Shown here one piece after another: positions 1 through 8,741 of a stretch of DNA of 64,000 bases. The DNA comes from Winogradskyella epiphytica. GTDB lineage: Bacteria > Bacteroidota > Bacteroidia > Flavobacteriales > Flavobacteriaceae. The number at the start of each line of letters is the position of its first letter. The first letter of the stretch is position 1. Under the pieces are notes generated by a model. The model saw nothing but the letters and a program-made list of their open reading frames with translations, was not told the origin of the DNA and did no database searches. The translations under genes were made by a program, and so were the position numbers. The stretch covers positions 67,427-131,426 of the forward strand of contig NZ_QJTD01000006.1 in NCBI RefSeq assembly GCF_003217215.1, given 5' to 3'.

Positions 1-962
1 AGGTGATTATGCCTAGTTTTACCTTTGTTGCAAGTTTTGAAGCTATTATGATGCTAGGCGCTATACCTGTTTTAGTAGATATAGATGATACCTTAGCTCT
101 AGACCCAAAAGCTGTCGAAGCGGCTATTACGCCAAGAACGAAAGCGGTGATGGTAGTTCAAATGTGTGGCAGCATGGGGCATATGGATGCGTTACAAGAG
201 ATTTGTAGGAAACACAATTTACTATTTATTGAAGATGCTTGTCAAGCTATTGGTGGAACATATAATGGTAAACCATTGGGAAGTATTGCCGATTTAGGGT
301 GCTTCTCTTTCGATTTTGTAAAAACAATTACTTGTGGTGAAGGTGGTGCCGTAATCACGAATAATCCAGATTATTATAGAAATGCCGATCATTTTAGCGA
401 TCATGGGCACGACCATATAGGAAATGATAGAGGTGCCGAGTCACATCCATTTCTGGGATATAATTTTAGAGTTTCGGAACTACATGCTGCCGTAGGTTTG
501 GCACAAGTAAAGCGTTTGCCTGAATTTATAGAAATTCAAAAGAAACATTATACAATCCTTCGCAATGCCTTATCACGAATTCCAGGTGTGACTTTTAGAA
601 CTGTTCCTAAAGGAGGAGAAGAGAGTTATGCATTTTTAAATTTCTTTTTACCAGATTTAGAATCGGCAAGAAAGGTAAACGCCGCATTTAAAGAAAATGG
701 TATAGATGCTTGTTTTCATTATTACGATAATAACTGGCACTATGTTAGAAAGTGGGATCATTTAAAAAATATGAAATCTTTATATCCGATTTCTACAGAA
801 GTTAAAAAAGGCTTAGAATATCTTGAAACAAAAACTTTTGAACAATCCGATCACTATATCGCGAGAAACCTATCCTGTTTAATCAAATTGTCTTGGACAG
901 AAGAAGAGGTGAAACAACGTGCTGAAAAAATGGTTGAATGCGTACAGAAGGCATTATCATAA
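1..962 (+). CDS. DegT/DnrJ/EryC1/StrS-family PLP aminotransferase, KdnA-like (5' truncated)
   Basis: PLP-dependent sugar aminotransferase whose first ~70 residues lie before the window. The frame is open at base 1 and the first visible GTG is an internal valine in a GDEV-type strand (EVIMPSFTFVAS), so it is not a start. The PLP lysine lies in FDFVKTITCGEGG (about visible residue 107), and the aspartate that pairs with the pyridine nitrogen is in FIEDACQAIGG. The block SDHGHDHIG-RGAE-HP, followed by NFRVSE, resembles KdnA, the transaminase that makes 8-amino-3,8-dideoxy-manno-octulosonate (Kdo8N) for lipopolysaccharide. Family membership is near certain; the KdnA assignment is by remembered similarity and is moderate. 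An expected kdnB partner would be upstream, outside the window. A palindromic terminator follows the stop. Confidence 0.9.
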   Translation, partial: VIMPSFTFVASFEAIMMLGAIPVLVDIDDTLALDPKAVEAAITPRTKAVMVVQMCGSMGHMDALQEICRKHNLLFIEDACQAIGGTYNGKPLGSIADLGCFSFDFVKTITCGEGGAVITNNPDYYRNADHFSDHGHDHIGNDRGAESHPFLGYNFRVSELHAAVGLAQVKRLPEFIEIQKKHYTILRNALSRIPGVTFRTVPKGGEESYAFLNFFLPDLESARKVNAAFKENGIDACFHYYDNNWHYVRKWDHLKNMKSLYPISTEVKKGLEYLETKTFEQSDHYIARNLSCLIKLSWTEEEVKQRAEKMVECVQKALS

Positions 963-979
963 TTAAGACTTATAATAAA

Positions 980-1015
980 AAAATGGCTTCGTATTTAAAT
1001 ACACGAAGCCATTTT
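980..1015. terminator. bidirectional intrinsic terminator
   Basis: A perfect 13-bp inverted repeat (AAAATGGCTTCGT and its complement) surrounds a 10-base AT loop. It sits between the convergent aminotransferase and ribBA genes, with A-rich and T-rich flanks that suit termination in both directions. Confidence 0.8.
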
Positions 1016-1085
1016 CTATTTTGGACTGTTACGATTTCTAATTTAGACCTTCAGCTCGGCCTTTATTTAAACTATAATTTTCAAA

Positions 1086-2234
1086 CTAATAATTTACATA
1101 ATCAACAATCTCCAATCCGTAACCAATCATTCCAACACGTTTCGTTTGAAGACTATTAGACATGAGTATCAATTTACTGATTTTAAGATCGTGTAAAATT
1201 TGTGCTCCAATACCAAAATCCTTAGTGTCTATACTAATACTTGGTGCTTTAACTAACTCTCCTTCCACTTGATTTTCTTTAAGAATAGCTAATCGAGCTA
1301 ATAAGTTAATAGACTCTGCTTGTTGATTTATAAAGATGATAGCACCTTTGCCTTCCGTATTAATAACATTAAACATACTATCTAATTTCTGGTCGGCATT
1401 ATTGGTTAGAGTACCCAGAATATCATTATTCACTAAAGTAGCATTAACACGCGTATAAACAGGCTCATCCGTCTTCCAAGTACCTTTGGTTAGTGCAATA
1501 TGAATTTGATTATTTGTAGTTTGTAAATAAGCTCTGAGTCTAAACTTACCAAAACGCGTTTCGATATCGAAATCTTCTTTCTTTTCAATTAACGAATCGT
1601 GCTCCATTCGGTAAGCCACTAAATCTTCAATAGAAACGATTTTTAAATCAAATTTCTTAGCAACCTCCATTAATTGTGGCAATCGCGCCATAGTACCGTC
1701 TTCATTCATGATTTCTACAATCACACCTGCAGGTTCAAAACCCGCTAAGCGTGCGAAATCTATAGCAGCTTCTGTATGTCCAGTACGTCTTAAAACACCA
1801 CCTTCTTTAGCTACTAAAGGAAATATATGTCCTGGACGTGCTAATTCAAAAGGCTTAGTGTCTTTTTTAACTAATGCTTGAATGGTTTTAGCTCTATCAC
1901 TGGCCGAAATACCTGTACTTACACCATTACCTCTTAAATCTACAGATACTGTGAAAGCGGTTTCTAATGGATCTGTATTATTTCTCACCATCATGTTCAA
2001 CTCTAGATCTTCACAACGATGTTCAGTTAGAGGTGCGCATATCAATCCGCGACCATGCATAGCCATGAAGTTGATCATTTCTGGAGTGACCTTTTCTGCA
2101 GCCGCTAAGAAGTCACCTTCATTCTCTCTGTTTTCATCGTCAACAACAATAATGACCTTACCTTGTCTTATGTCTTCAATGGCTTCTTCAATTGTATTTA
2201 GGCTTGTTTTAGTATTCACAGTATTAGTTGTCAT
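1086..2234 (-). CDS. ribB: 3,4-dihydroxy-2-butanone 4-phosphate synthase with degenerate GTP cyclohydrolase II domain (RibBA/RibBX type)
   Basis: The N-terminal ~205 residues are an intact DHBP synthase of riboflavin synthesis. They carry the acidic metal/substrate loop DDENRENEGD, GRGLICAPL, and the RTGHTEAAIDFARLAG block. The C-terminal ~175 residues align with GTP cyclohydrolase II but have lost its hallmarks. The zinc-site HxECLTGDxxGSxRCDCG is replaced by NATLVNNDILGTLTNNADQ, with no cysteine, and the catalytic QEGRGIGL is replaced by NQQAESINLL. Only the DHBP reaction is therefore expected, as in the RibBX proteins of proteobacteria. The start at 2234 (MTTNTVN) is preferred over an in-frame ATG at 2285, because a good promoter box lies at 2253-2260 between the two. 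The gene follows the LptF/G permease, LolA and FtsK on the same strand. Confidence 0.93.
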   Translation of the reverse strand: MTTNTVNTKTSLNTIEEAIEDIRQGKVIIVVDDENRENEGDFLAAAEKVTPEMINFMAMHGRGLICAPLTEHRCEDLELNMMVRNNTDPLETAFTVSVDLRGNGVSTGISASDRAKTIQALVKKDTKPFELARPGHIFPLVAKEGGVLRRTGHTEAAIDFARLAGFEPAGVIVEIMNEDGTMARLPQLMEVAKKFDLKIVSIEDLVAYRMEHDSLIEKKEDFDIETRFGKFRLRAYLQTTNNQIHIALTKGTWKTDEPVYTRVNATLVNNDILGTLTNNADQKLDSMFNVINTEGKGAIIFINQQAESINLLARLAILKENQVEGELVKAPSISIDTKDFGIGAQILHDLKISKLILMSNSLQTKRVGMIGYGLEIVDYVNY

Positions 2235-2252
2235 AGTACAAATTTTGCGTTG

Positions 2253-2285
2253 CAAAGGTACGGTTATTTTATATTTTGAAGACAA
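2253..2285 (-). promoter_or_regulatory. predicted Bacteroidota promoter of ribB
   Basis: Read on the minus strand, TTG (2285-2283) is followed after 22 bases by TACCTTTG (2260-2253), matching the TTG-N17-23-TAnnTTTG consensus. It overlaps the stop of the upstream permease gene and lies about 20 bases before the preferred ribB start. Confidence 0.65.
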
Positions 2286-4249
2286 CTCAAATAAAAGTCT
2301 TGAGTAATCTTATTTCTTAAAATTAAATATTTCAGAGGGTAAACAGGAAGGGATAATATTAAAATTATAGGGTTAATTCGTTTCCCTTTCTGATTGATGG
2401 TTTTATAAAATTTTGAATATTTAAAAGCATCAATAATCACATAAATCACGAAAAACACAAAAGCGATAATGCTAAGGGTAAGTGAGCTATCTGCGAAATC
2501 GGGTAATTTATTGTTTTTAAATACAAAGTGTAAGACTAAAAGTGCAACTCCAACACTATAACTCACTAAACTAGTTTTAGAATAATCTTTATAATCCTTG
2601 AGTAAATGCCTTGCCTCAATTAGATGGTCTGGTATGTCTAAACCTTCAGATTTTAACCCTTCTAAGGGAACCTTTCGATCTATTAAATTTTGAAGGGCAA
2701 TCTCTTTAGGTTTTTTATCCAAATCGAATTCATCTTGCTTTTTAATAACTGCAATTAACTCTTCAATGGAGTATTTTTTATAGTAATTATAGGCTTTTGT
2801 ATCACTTTCTGAAAGCTGAAGTTTATTTTTAGAAGTGAATAAGCGTTTTAGAGGTACTAAAATAGCATCAAATTGAAATACACCTTTGTCGTTTGTAGCT
2901 CGAGTGGTCAAATAAATACTTAAAGGAAGCATAACAGCGGTTGAAAGCCAAGATCCAATAATAGGGTTGAAGCTACCTTTCTCAGCACTGTTCTTTGCAA
3001 AAATTCCAAAGAAATGATAGGTCAAAAATAAAACAATAGCTACAACCATCGGTAATCCTAATCCCCCTTTACGGATTAAAGCACCAAGTGGGGCACCTAC
3101 GAAGAACAAAATTACACAGGCAAAAGCTAAAACAAACTTATCATGCATAACAATGATATGTTTGTTTAACCAAATATCCTTTGTCTGAAAGGTTCTTGTG
3201 TTTGAATCTATGATCTGACTTGTGTTGTTGGTAGAATTTATAGCGAGGTTCAAAATTTGAATTTTTTGATTCGTACTATAAAGGTCAAGTATATGTTCTC
3301 CTTTGAAAATGGAGTCGGTTCGGGTTGTATCTATATTGGCATTTAAAACATCATAAGTACTGCGATTGTATAAAGTTTTACTGAAGGTCTCGTAATCTTC
3401 AGTTTTTTTATCTTGAAGGCTATCAATCGTATAATTTAATTGATTTACATCTAACATGTTGTATCGCCGTGACGAGACATTGTCGTCCATGTCATCAGAG
3501 TTTAGTATTTCTAAATCCACATTAATGATGTAGTTTTCAAAATAACTTCTTACATGCGGTTTAGTAATGTTTTTTCTAGCATCTTTATTAAATATCTCCT
3601 CGTAATAGTTTCCATTAATCAACTCCAATTGAAGAATATTAGAGTCAGGACTACTTTTTAATTCACCTTTTTCAGAAACAATAACTTTAGGATTACCACC
3701 TCGATTTGGCGTTTTTTCATGAATGACAACATTACTAAGATATTGTCCCTTATCTCCAGATTTCTTTTCGACCTTAATATTAATATTGCCAATTTCATTA
3801 AACTGGCCTTCTGCAATGGCAAGGGCTGGTTTTACTTTAGCAATATTTCTTCGAAGGTTATAAAATTTATATTCACCCCATGGAATAACATTATTAGCAA
3901 AAAAGAAACTAGCAATACCAAGTGCGACAATAAAGATACTCAAGCTTCGCATAGCGCGTTGAAGCGAAATTCCAGTGGATTTCATTGCAGCGAACTCATA
4001 GTTCTCTGCAAAATTCCCAAACACCATTATCGAAGAAAGTAAAACCGTTAAAGGCACAACCAAAGGCACGAGCTTTGGCATGTAGTAAATGATAAATTTG
4101 GCCGTAACTGTAACATCTAAGTCTTTACCAGCAAGTTCGGATATATAAAGCCAAACCCCTTGTAAAATAAAGATGAACATGAATATAATAAAGACGCTAA
4201 AAAACGTCCTTAAGAATGTGATAAGTATGTACCTATCTAATATTTTCAC
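2264..4249 (-). CDS. LptF/LptG (YjgP/YjgQ) family permease with C-terminal extension
   Basis: Inner-membrane permease of the lipopolysaccharide transport family, which extracts LPS and passes it to the Lpt bridge. Three N-terminal membrane segments (about residues 11-33, 53-75 and 100-120) are followed by a large periplasmic region to about 370, then three more segments (371-450). This is the LptF/G topology with its jellyroll-like domain. At 661 aa it is far longer than the ~360 aa of E. coli LptF or LptG. The extra length is an enlarged periplasmic part and a ~200-residue C-terminal tail with two or three further hydrophobic segments. It lies 18 bases downstream of the lolA-like gene, so lipid and lipoprotein transport to the outer membrane are grouped here. 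Whether it acts as LptF or LptG cannot be told. Confidence 0.9.
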   Translation of the reverse strand: MKILDRYILITFLRTFFSVFIIFMFIFILQGVWLYISELAGKDLDVTVTAKFIIYYMPKLVPLVVPLTVLLSSIMVFGNFAENYEFAAMKSTGISLQRAMRSLSIFIVALGIASFFFANNVIPWGEYKFYNLRRNIAKVKPALAIAEGQFNEIGNINIKVEKKSGDKGQYLSNVVIHEKTPNRGGNPKVIVSEKGELKSSPDSNILQLELINGNYYEEIFNKDARKNITKPHVRSYFENYIINVDLEILNSDDMDDNVSSRRYNMLDVNQLNYTIDSLQDKKTEDYETFSKTLYNRSTYDVLNANIDTTRTDSIFKGEHILDLYSTNQKIQILNLAINSTNNTSQIIDSNTRTFQTKDIWLNKHIIVMHDKFVLAFACVILFFVGAPLGALIRKGGLGLPMVVAIVLFLTYHFFGIFAKNSAEKGSFNPIIGSWLSTAVMLPLSIYLTTRATNDKGVFQFDAILVPLKRLFTSKNKLQLSESDTKAYNYYKKYSIEELIAVIKKQDEFDLDKKPKEIALQNLIDRKVPLEGLKSEGLDIPDHLIEARHLLKDYKDYSKTSLVSYSVGVALLVLHFVFKNNKLPDFADSSLTLSIIAFVFFVIYVIIDAFKYSKFYKTINQKGKRINPIILILSLPVYPLKYLILRNKITQDFYLSCLQNIK

Positions 4250-4267
4250 ACAATGTTGTATTAAGCC

Positions 4268-4909
4268 TTAGTCTATTTTATTGATAAAGTAGTCGCTGTA
4301 TTTACTTTTGTCAAATGTAAATAAGGTTTTTGAAATAGGTTGGTCGGTTTTAAAAGAATTAACAGTTAATGTGGTTTTAGTTCCATTTTTACCAACTTCA
4401 ATCAAATTGTAAATGTGTTTAGTTGTCGCGTCTATACCTAATAGAATATGCTTTATTTCAGAATTTGTATCGATAGGATTAAGCTTCACGTATTGAATTT
4501 TACGTCCTCTTACATCTTGAATAATGTCCATTTTATAGGTATAGCCATTTTCATAGAACGATAGCATTTTACTCGGTGTAATTGTGCTTTCATCCTCTGT
4601 ATTGTCTGAGGAAATTGTAACTTCTTCATCTTCTGGACTAATCGTATACAATGTTTTACCATCGAAAATACGTGTTATTCCTAAAATATTTAACTTATAC
4701 TTATCATCTTCAATAACCACATCGCCACGTGTTTCTTGTTTGATATTTTCGCTAAGATTATTCAACTCATATTTAAAGTCTAAACTGATATTTTTGTAGC
4801 TTTTAATTTTTGTACTTACTTCGTTTAATAAAGCTTCAGCTTTCGCATCATTCTGAGCGAAAGATGTTAATCCGAAAGCGATACATGCGATAATTATTAA
4901 ATTTCTCAT
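4268..4909 (-). CDS. lolA: LolA-like outer-membrane lipoprotein carrier protein
   Basis: Periplasmic chaperone that would carry lipoproteins from the inner membrane to the outer membrane. A cleavable signal peptide (residues 1 to about 18, ending in TSFAQ) precedes a 195-residue domain of LolA size. The LolA-type features include an early helix (AEALLNEVSTKIKSYKNISLDFKY, residues 24-47) and the strand G-VVIEDDKYKLNI, then FDGKTLYTISPEDEEV. It lies between ftsK and the LptF/G permease on the same strand with short gaps, an arrangement common in flavobacteria and probably one operon. Sequence conservation in LolA is low, so the call rests on domain pattern, size, export signal and context. Confidence 0.85.
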   Translation of the reverse strand: MRNLIIIACIAFGLTSFAQNDAKAEALLNEVSTKIKSYKNISLDFKYELNNLSENIKQETRGDVVIEDDKYKLNILGITRIFDGKTLYTISPEDEEVTISSDNTEDESTITPSKMLSFYENGYTYKMDIIQDVRGRKIQYVKLNPIDTNSEIKHILLGIDATTKHIYNLIEVGKNGTKTTLTVNSFKTDQPISKTLFTFDKSKYSDYFINKID

Positions 4910-4953
4910 TTTTTTCTATTAATTATTTTAAATAATATTTCTAATTATATAAT

Positions 4954-7374
4954 CTACTGTTGTTCATTTTCTAGCAATTGATCTAAAGCCACTAAATCAG
5001 GGACTAATACTTGACGTGCTTTACTTCCTTCGAAAGAACCTACGATACCAGCAGCTTCAAGTTGATCGATAATTCTACCGGCTCTATTGTAACCTAACTT
5101 CAATTTACGCTGTAATAAAGAGGCTGAACCTTGTTGTGATGTCACAATAATTTCAGCGGCCTCTCTGAACAGTTTATCTCTGTCGGAGATATCTACATCA
5201 AGATTTGTGCCACCTTCTTCACCTACGTATTCTGGTAGGAGGTGAGCGTCTGGATATGCCTTCTGTGATCCTATGAATTCTGTTATTTTTTCAACTTCAG
5301 GCGTGTCAACAAAAGCACACTGAATTCGAATAAGTTCGTTTCCTTGCGTGTATAACATATCTCCACGTCCGATTAATTGATCGGCACCAGAACCATCTAA
5401 AATAGTACGTGAATCAATTTTACTTGTAACTCTAAAGGCAATACGTGCCGGGAAATTGGCCTTAATAATACCTGTAATGACGTTAACAGAAGGACGTTGA
5501 GTAGCGATAATTAAGTGAATTCCAATAGCACGAGCGAGTTGCGCTAATCGCGCAATCGGCGTTTCTACTTCCTTACCTGCGGTCATAATTAAATCGGCAA
5601 ACTCATCAACCACTAAAACGATATAGGGTAAGAATGCATGACCATCATTAGGATTTAATTTCCTAGCCTTGAATTTAGCATTATATTCTGCGATATTTCT
5701 ACAAAATGCGTTTTTAAGCATTTCATAACGATTATCCATTTCAATACACAGGGAATTAAGTGTATTAATAACCTTTGTGTTATCTGTAATAATCGCTTCT
5801 TCGCTATCCGGTAGTTTTGCTAGATAGTGACGTTCAATTTTGTTGAAAAGCGTTAGTTCAACCTTCTTAGGGTCGACAAGAACGAATTTCACCTCGGCAG
5901 GGTGCTTCTTATATAATAAAGAGGTTAATACGGCATTTAGCCCCACGGACTTACCTTGACCTGTAGCACCGGCCATTAATAAGTGAGGCATCTTCGCTAA
6001 ATCTACCACAAAGGTTTCGTTACTAATTGTTTTTCCAAATGCAATTGGAAGTTGCATCTCGGATTTCTGAAATTTTTGAGATGCAATAACAGATCGCATC
6101 GATACAATAGTTGAATTTTTGTTAGGAACTTCAATACCAATAGTTCCTTTGCCTGGAATAGGAGCAATAATACGAATCCCTAAAGCCGCAAGTGATAGGG
6201 CAATATCGTCTTCTAAATTCTTAATTTTTGAAATACGAACACCAGCATCAGGAACAATCTCATAAAGGGTTACCGTTGGACCAATGGTTGCTTTAATACT
6301 TGAAATACCAATTTTGTAGTTATTCAGAGTTTCTACAATTTTGTTTTTATTTTCCTCAAGCTCGTCTTGGTCTATAGATATGCCTTCGTTAGGGTATTTT
6401 TTTAATAAATCTAAAGGTGGAAATTGATACTTATTTAATTCTAAAGTAGGATCGAACAATCCAAAATCTTCCACTAATTTATCAGCTAAATTATCCGTTT
6501 CGGATTTTTCTTCTTCTACAGTTTCAACTTCAACTTGTAATTCAGGAGTCTCAACGGTTTCCTCTTTGGGTTTTTCCGAAACCTCCATGGTAATGCCTTC
6601 GACAGTTTCTTTTGGTTTAGAATTTTTCTTTGACTTCGGTGTTTCCGTATTTTTTAAAGGCACTTCGAATGCCGATTTAATCGCTTCGGCTTCTTCCGTT
6701 AGACTATTATCAATATTAACCGCAGGTTGAGGGGGCGTCTCATCCGATTTGAAATCATCTTTTAGGTTTTGCTTAGTACGTTTGAAAAAATTAACTAATG
6801 ATTCACCAGTTACTTTAAAACGAATGGCGAGATAGGTGACAAAGCCAAATAGCAATAGTAATATGGTTCCGATTTTCCCTATATAATCCTGAAAGAACAG
6901 ATTCATTTCATAACCGATGGTGCCTCCAAGCATATCAAACTTATGAGTGAAAAAGCCTAGTAATATAGATAACCAAATCATAATAAGTGTTCCCCAAATC
7001 CAATGTTTTCTCAGTTTTGCTTTGGTTAAGCTAAAGGCAATATATACTCCTGAAAGGGTGATTAAACCTGAAAAAATAAAGGAAGATAATCCGAATCCTT
7101 TAGTGATAAAGAATTCACTTACCCATGCACCAAGTTGACTGGCCCAATTTTTATATTCTGTAGAACGTTCTGGAAAATTGGTTAAAACACTCTGATCTTC
7201 CTTACCTGTAAAAACAAATGATAAAAAAGAAATGAATAGTAACAGACCTGTAATAATAAAAAAGCTACCTAAGACAAGCTTCTGTTGACTGGTCATTGTA
7301 AACGTAGGTCTCTTTACTTTAGCCTTTGGTTTTGCTTTGGTGGTTGTCTTTTTTTTCGCTGTTTTTTTTGCCAT
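4954..7374 (-). CDS. ftsK: FtsK/SpoIIIE-family DNA translocase
   Basis: Septal DNA pump that moves chromosome ends across the closing septum and activates dimer resolution. The order is a Lys-rich N-terminus, four membrane segments in residues ~28-190, an acidic/Pro-Lys linker (~200-300), then the RecA-like motor. The Walker A motif GATGQGKSVGLN is near residue 466, followed by FVLVDPKKVEL, the Walker B stretch VLVVDEFADLIMTAGKEVE and the ATQRPSVNVITG block. The C-terminal ~65 residues form the winged-helix gamma domain that would read KOPS-type sequences (SASLLQRKLKLGYNRAGRI). At 806 aa with a short linker it is the typical Bacteroidota form. It heads the ftsK-lolA-lptF/G-ribB run. Confidence 0.97.
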   Translation of the reverse strand: MAKKTAKKKTTTKAKPKAKVKRPTFTMTSQQKLVLGSFFIITGLLLFISFLSFVFTGKEDQSVLTNFPERSTEYKNWASQLGAWVSEFFITKGFGLSSFIFSGLITLSGVYIAFSLTKAKLRKHWIWGTLIMIWLSILLGFFTHKFDMLGGTIGYEMNLFFQDYIGKIGTILLLLFGFVTYLAIRFKVTGESLVNFFKRTKQNLKDDFKSDETPPQPAVNIDNSLTEEAEAIKSAFEVPLKNTETPKSKKNSKPKETVEGITMEVSEKPKEETVETPELQVEVETVEEEKSETDNLADKLVEDFGLFDPTLELNKYQFPPLDLLKKYPNEGISIDQDELEENKNKIVETLNNYKIGISSIKATIGPTVTLYEIVPDAGVRISKIKNLEDDIALSLAALGIRIIAPIPGKGTIGIEVPNKNSTIVSMRSVIASQKFQKSEMQLPIAFGKTISNETFVVDLAKMPHLLMAGATGQGKSVGLNAVLTSLLYKKHPAEVKFVLVDPKKVELTLFNKIERHYLAKLPDSEEAIITDNTKVINTLNSLCIEMDNRYEMLKNAFCRNIAEYNAKFKARKLNPNDGHAFLPYIVLVVDEFADLIMTAGKEVETPIARLAQLARAIGIHLIIATQRPSVNVITGIIKANFPARIAFRVTSKIDSRTILDGSGADQLIGRGDMLYTQGNELIRIQCAFVDTPEVEKITEFIGSQKAYPDAHLLPEYVGEEGGTNLDVDISDRDKLFREAAEIIVTSQQGSASLLQRKLKLGYNRAGRIIDQLEAAGIVGSFEGSKARQVLVPDLVALDQLLENEQQ

Positions 7375-7407
7375 GCTTACTTTCCGTATTCTTCGGAAAT
7401 CTATTAT

Positions 7408-8196
7408 TTATTTATACTGTTTTGCTTTTTCAGAAATACCATTTACGTAATCTACAATGATATGAAGATCTTCTGCAAGTTCAGCACCTTTGAATTCACT
7501 GATATCTGCACTCGTGATATTCGTATTATAATAATTTAAATATTGACTCGCTAATGGTAGGTATGACCAATGCCATTTTTCAAGGTTATATCCAGTTCTT
7601 CCATGATCCTTATCTGTATAAACTTGAAAAAAACCATAATTATTGGCGTTCGCACTTAACCAATCATAAACGGCTTTTCCTTTTCCGCTGCTAAAATACG
7701 AATTTGTTAAACTATTTAAGTCAAAATCTGTTCCCCAATGATGTCTTGACGAACTTGGCATTGAACTGTATTCTAAAATCTTTAAAGCGCGTTCTTTCGG
7801 TTTTAAATTGTTGTATTTGTTCCATTTTCTTTCCCAAATTACTTTTTGTTCGTCAAAGTTTCGTGTCCCTGAAAGTATGATTAATTCAATACCATCTTCT
7901 TTAGCCGCATTGTACATTTCTAGAAAGGCATTGTAAGTATTCTTGTGAAGGTATAAGGTTTTTGCCGAATGTGTAGCGCTTACTTTGGTAAACGTTGTAT
8001 CGGTTTTATAGTTGAACTTTCCTAAGACAAACTCTTTAGTGATGTTAAGACTGTCTTGTGGCATAGGTTTTAAAGTATCAGTTTTAATTACGGACTCCGG
8101 TTGGACAGAATTAAGTTCTTTATCTATAGATTTAGAGGCGTTGGATTGACAACTAAAAACAAAGACTATAGAACATGTGATTAGGAATAATTTCAT
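7408..8196 (-). CDS. M15-family D-alanyl-D-alanine carboxypeptidase-like lipoprotein
   Basis: Zinc peptidase of the VanY/LdcB type that trims D-Ala or other peptides of peptidoglycan stems. The lipoprotein signal ends at a cysteine near residue 16 (FVFSCQS), placing it in the periplasm on a membrane. The M15 metal motif SRHHWGTDFDLN supplies a His and an Asp ligand, and EKWHWSYLP supplies the catalytic Glu and last His. SGTRNFDEQKVIWERKWN is the usual helix before the active site. It lies 33 bases upstream of ftsK on the same strand, so cell-wall trimming and division may be co-expressed. Substrate specificity cannot be read from the sequence. Confidence 0.9.
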   Translation of the reverse strand: MKLFLITCSIVFVFSCQSNASKSIDKELNSVQPESVIKTDTLKPMPQDSLNITKEFVLGKFNYKTDTTFTKVSATHSAKTLYLHKNTYNAFLEMYNAAKEDGIELIILSGTRNFDEQKVIWERKWNKYNNLKPKERALKILEYSSMPSSSRHHWGTDFDLNSLTNSYFSSGKGKAVYDWLSANANNYGFFQVYTDKDHGRTGYNLEKWHWSYLPLASQYLNYYNTNITSADISEFKGAELAEDLHIIVDYVNGISEKAKQYK

Positions 8197-8365
8197 TGAA
8201 AACTTAATGGTATTGCTGGCTAGTGATACGAGTGAAAGTACAAATATGCAAAGTTTCTTTTATAGGCTTGATGTAATAACGACGATAACTTGAGAGTATT
8301 TCGTTTAAAAATGAAATCTCTAAATAAAGTGAGTTCGACCTTTATATTTTAAATAGTTGAAAACT

Positions 8366-8737
8366 TTAAAAAATCTTCGGGATATAAATTATACCAGCGA
8401 TAATCATAGCAATAATGGAAGCTAGAAATACGGCACCTGCAGCTATATCCTTTATTAATCCTATTTGTTTATGATATTCTGGATGAATAAAATCGGCTAT
8501 ATTCTCTATTGCTGTATTAACCCCTTCAATACTTAATACCATGCCAATCATAATTAATTGAGCCATCCACTCAGTTTTAGATATATCAAAATAGAAGCCA
8601 GCAACTGTTACTACAAGAGCTATAAACAATTGAGACTTAATACTGGCTTCTGTTTTAATCAGTACAAGCATGCCCTTAAAGGCGTAACCAACACTTTTTA
8701 GTCTATTGACTAAAAATGGTTCTTTCTTTTGAATCAT
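8366..8737 (-). CDS. dgkA: diacylglycerol/undecaprenol kinase family protein (DgkA-like)
   Basis: Small integral-membrane lipid kinase of 123 aa with three predicted helices. The family motif ExxNTAIE is present in IEGVNTAIENIADF, and HPEYHKQIGLIKDIAAGAVFLAS carries the second metal/nucleotide region. In bacteria of this kind the enzyme more likely phosphorylates undecaprenol or diacylglycerol for recycling of envelope lipid carriers. It starts 4 bases downstream of the tpx stop, so the two form one transcript. About 170 bases without a gene follow before the M15 peptidase gene; nothing notable was seen there. Confidence 0.93.
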   Translation of the reverse strand: MIQKKEPFLVNRLKSVGYAFKGMLVLIKTEASIKSQLFIALVVTVAGFYFDISKTEWMAQLIMIGMVLSIEGVNTAIENIADFIHPEYHKQIGLIKDIAAGAVFLASIIAMIIAGIIYIPKIF

Positions 8738-8741
8738 ATAG

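Noticed and set aside
1882..2307. Open frame of 141 codons on the + strand within ribB
   Set aside because: It is antisense to the conserved DHBP synthase domain, has no recognisable motif and no promoter or ribosome site.
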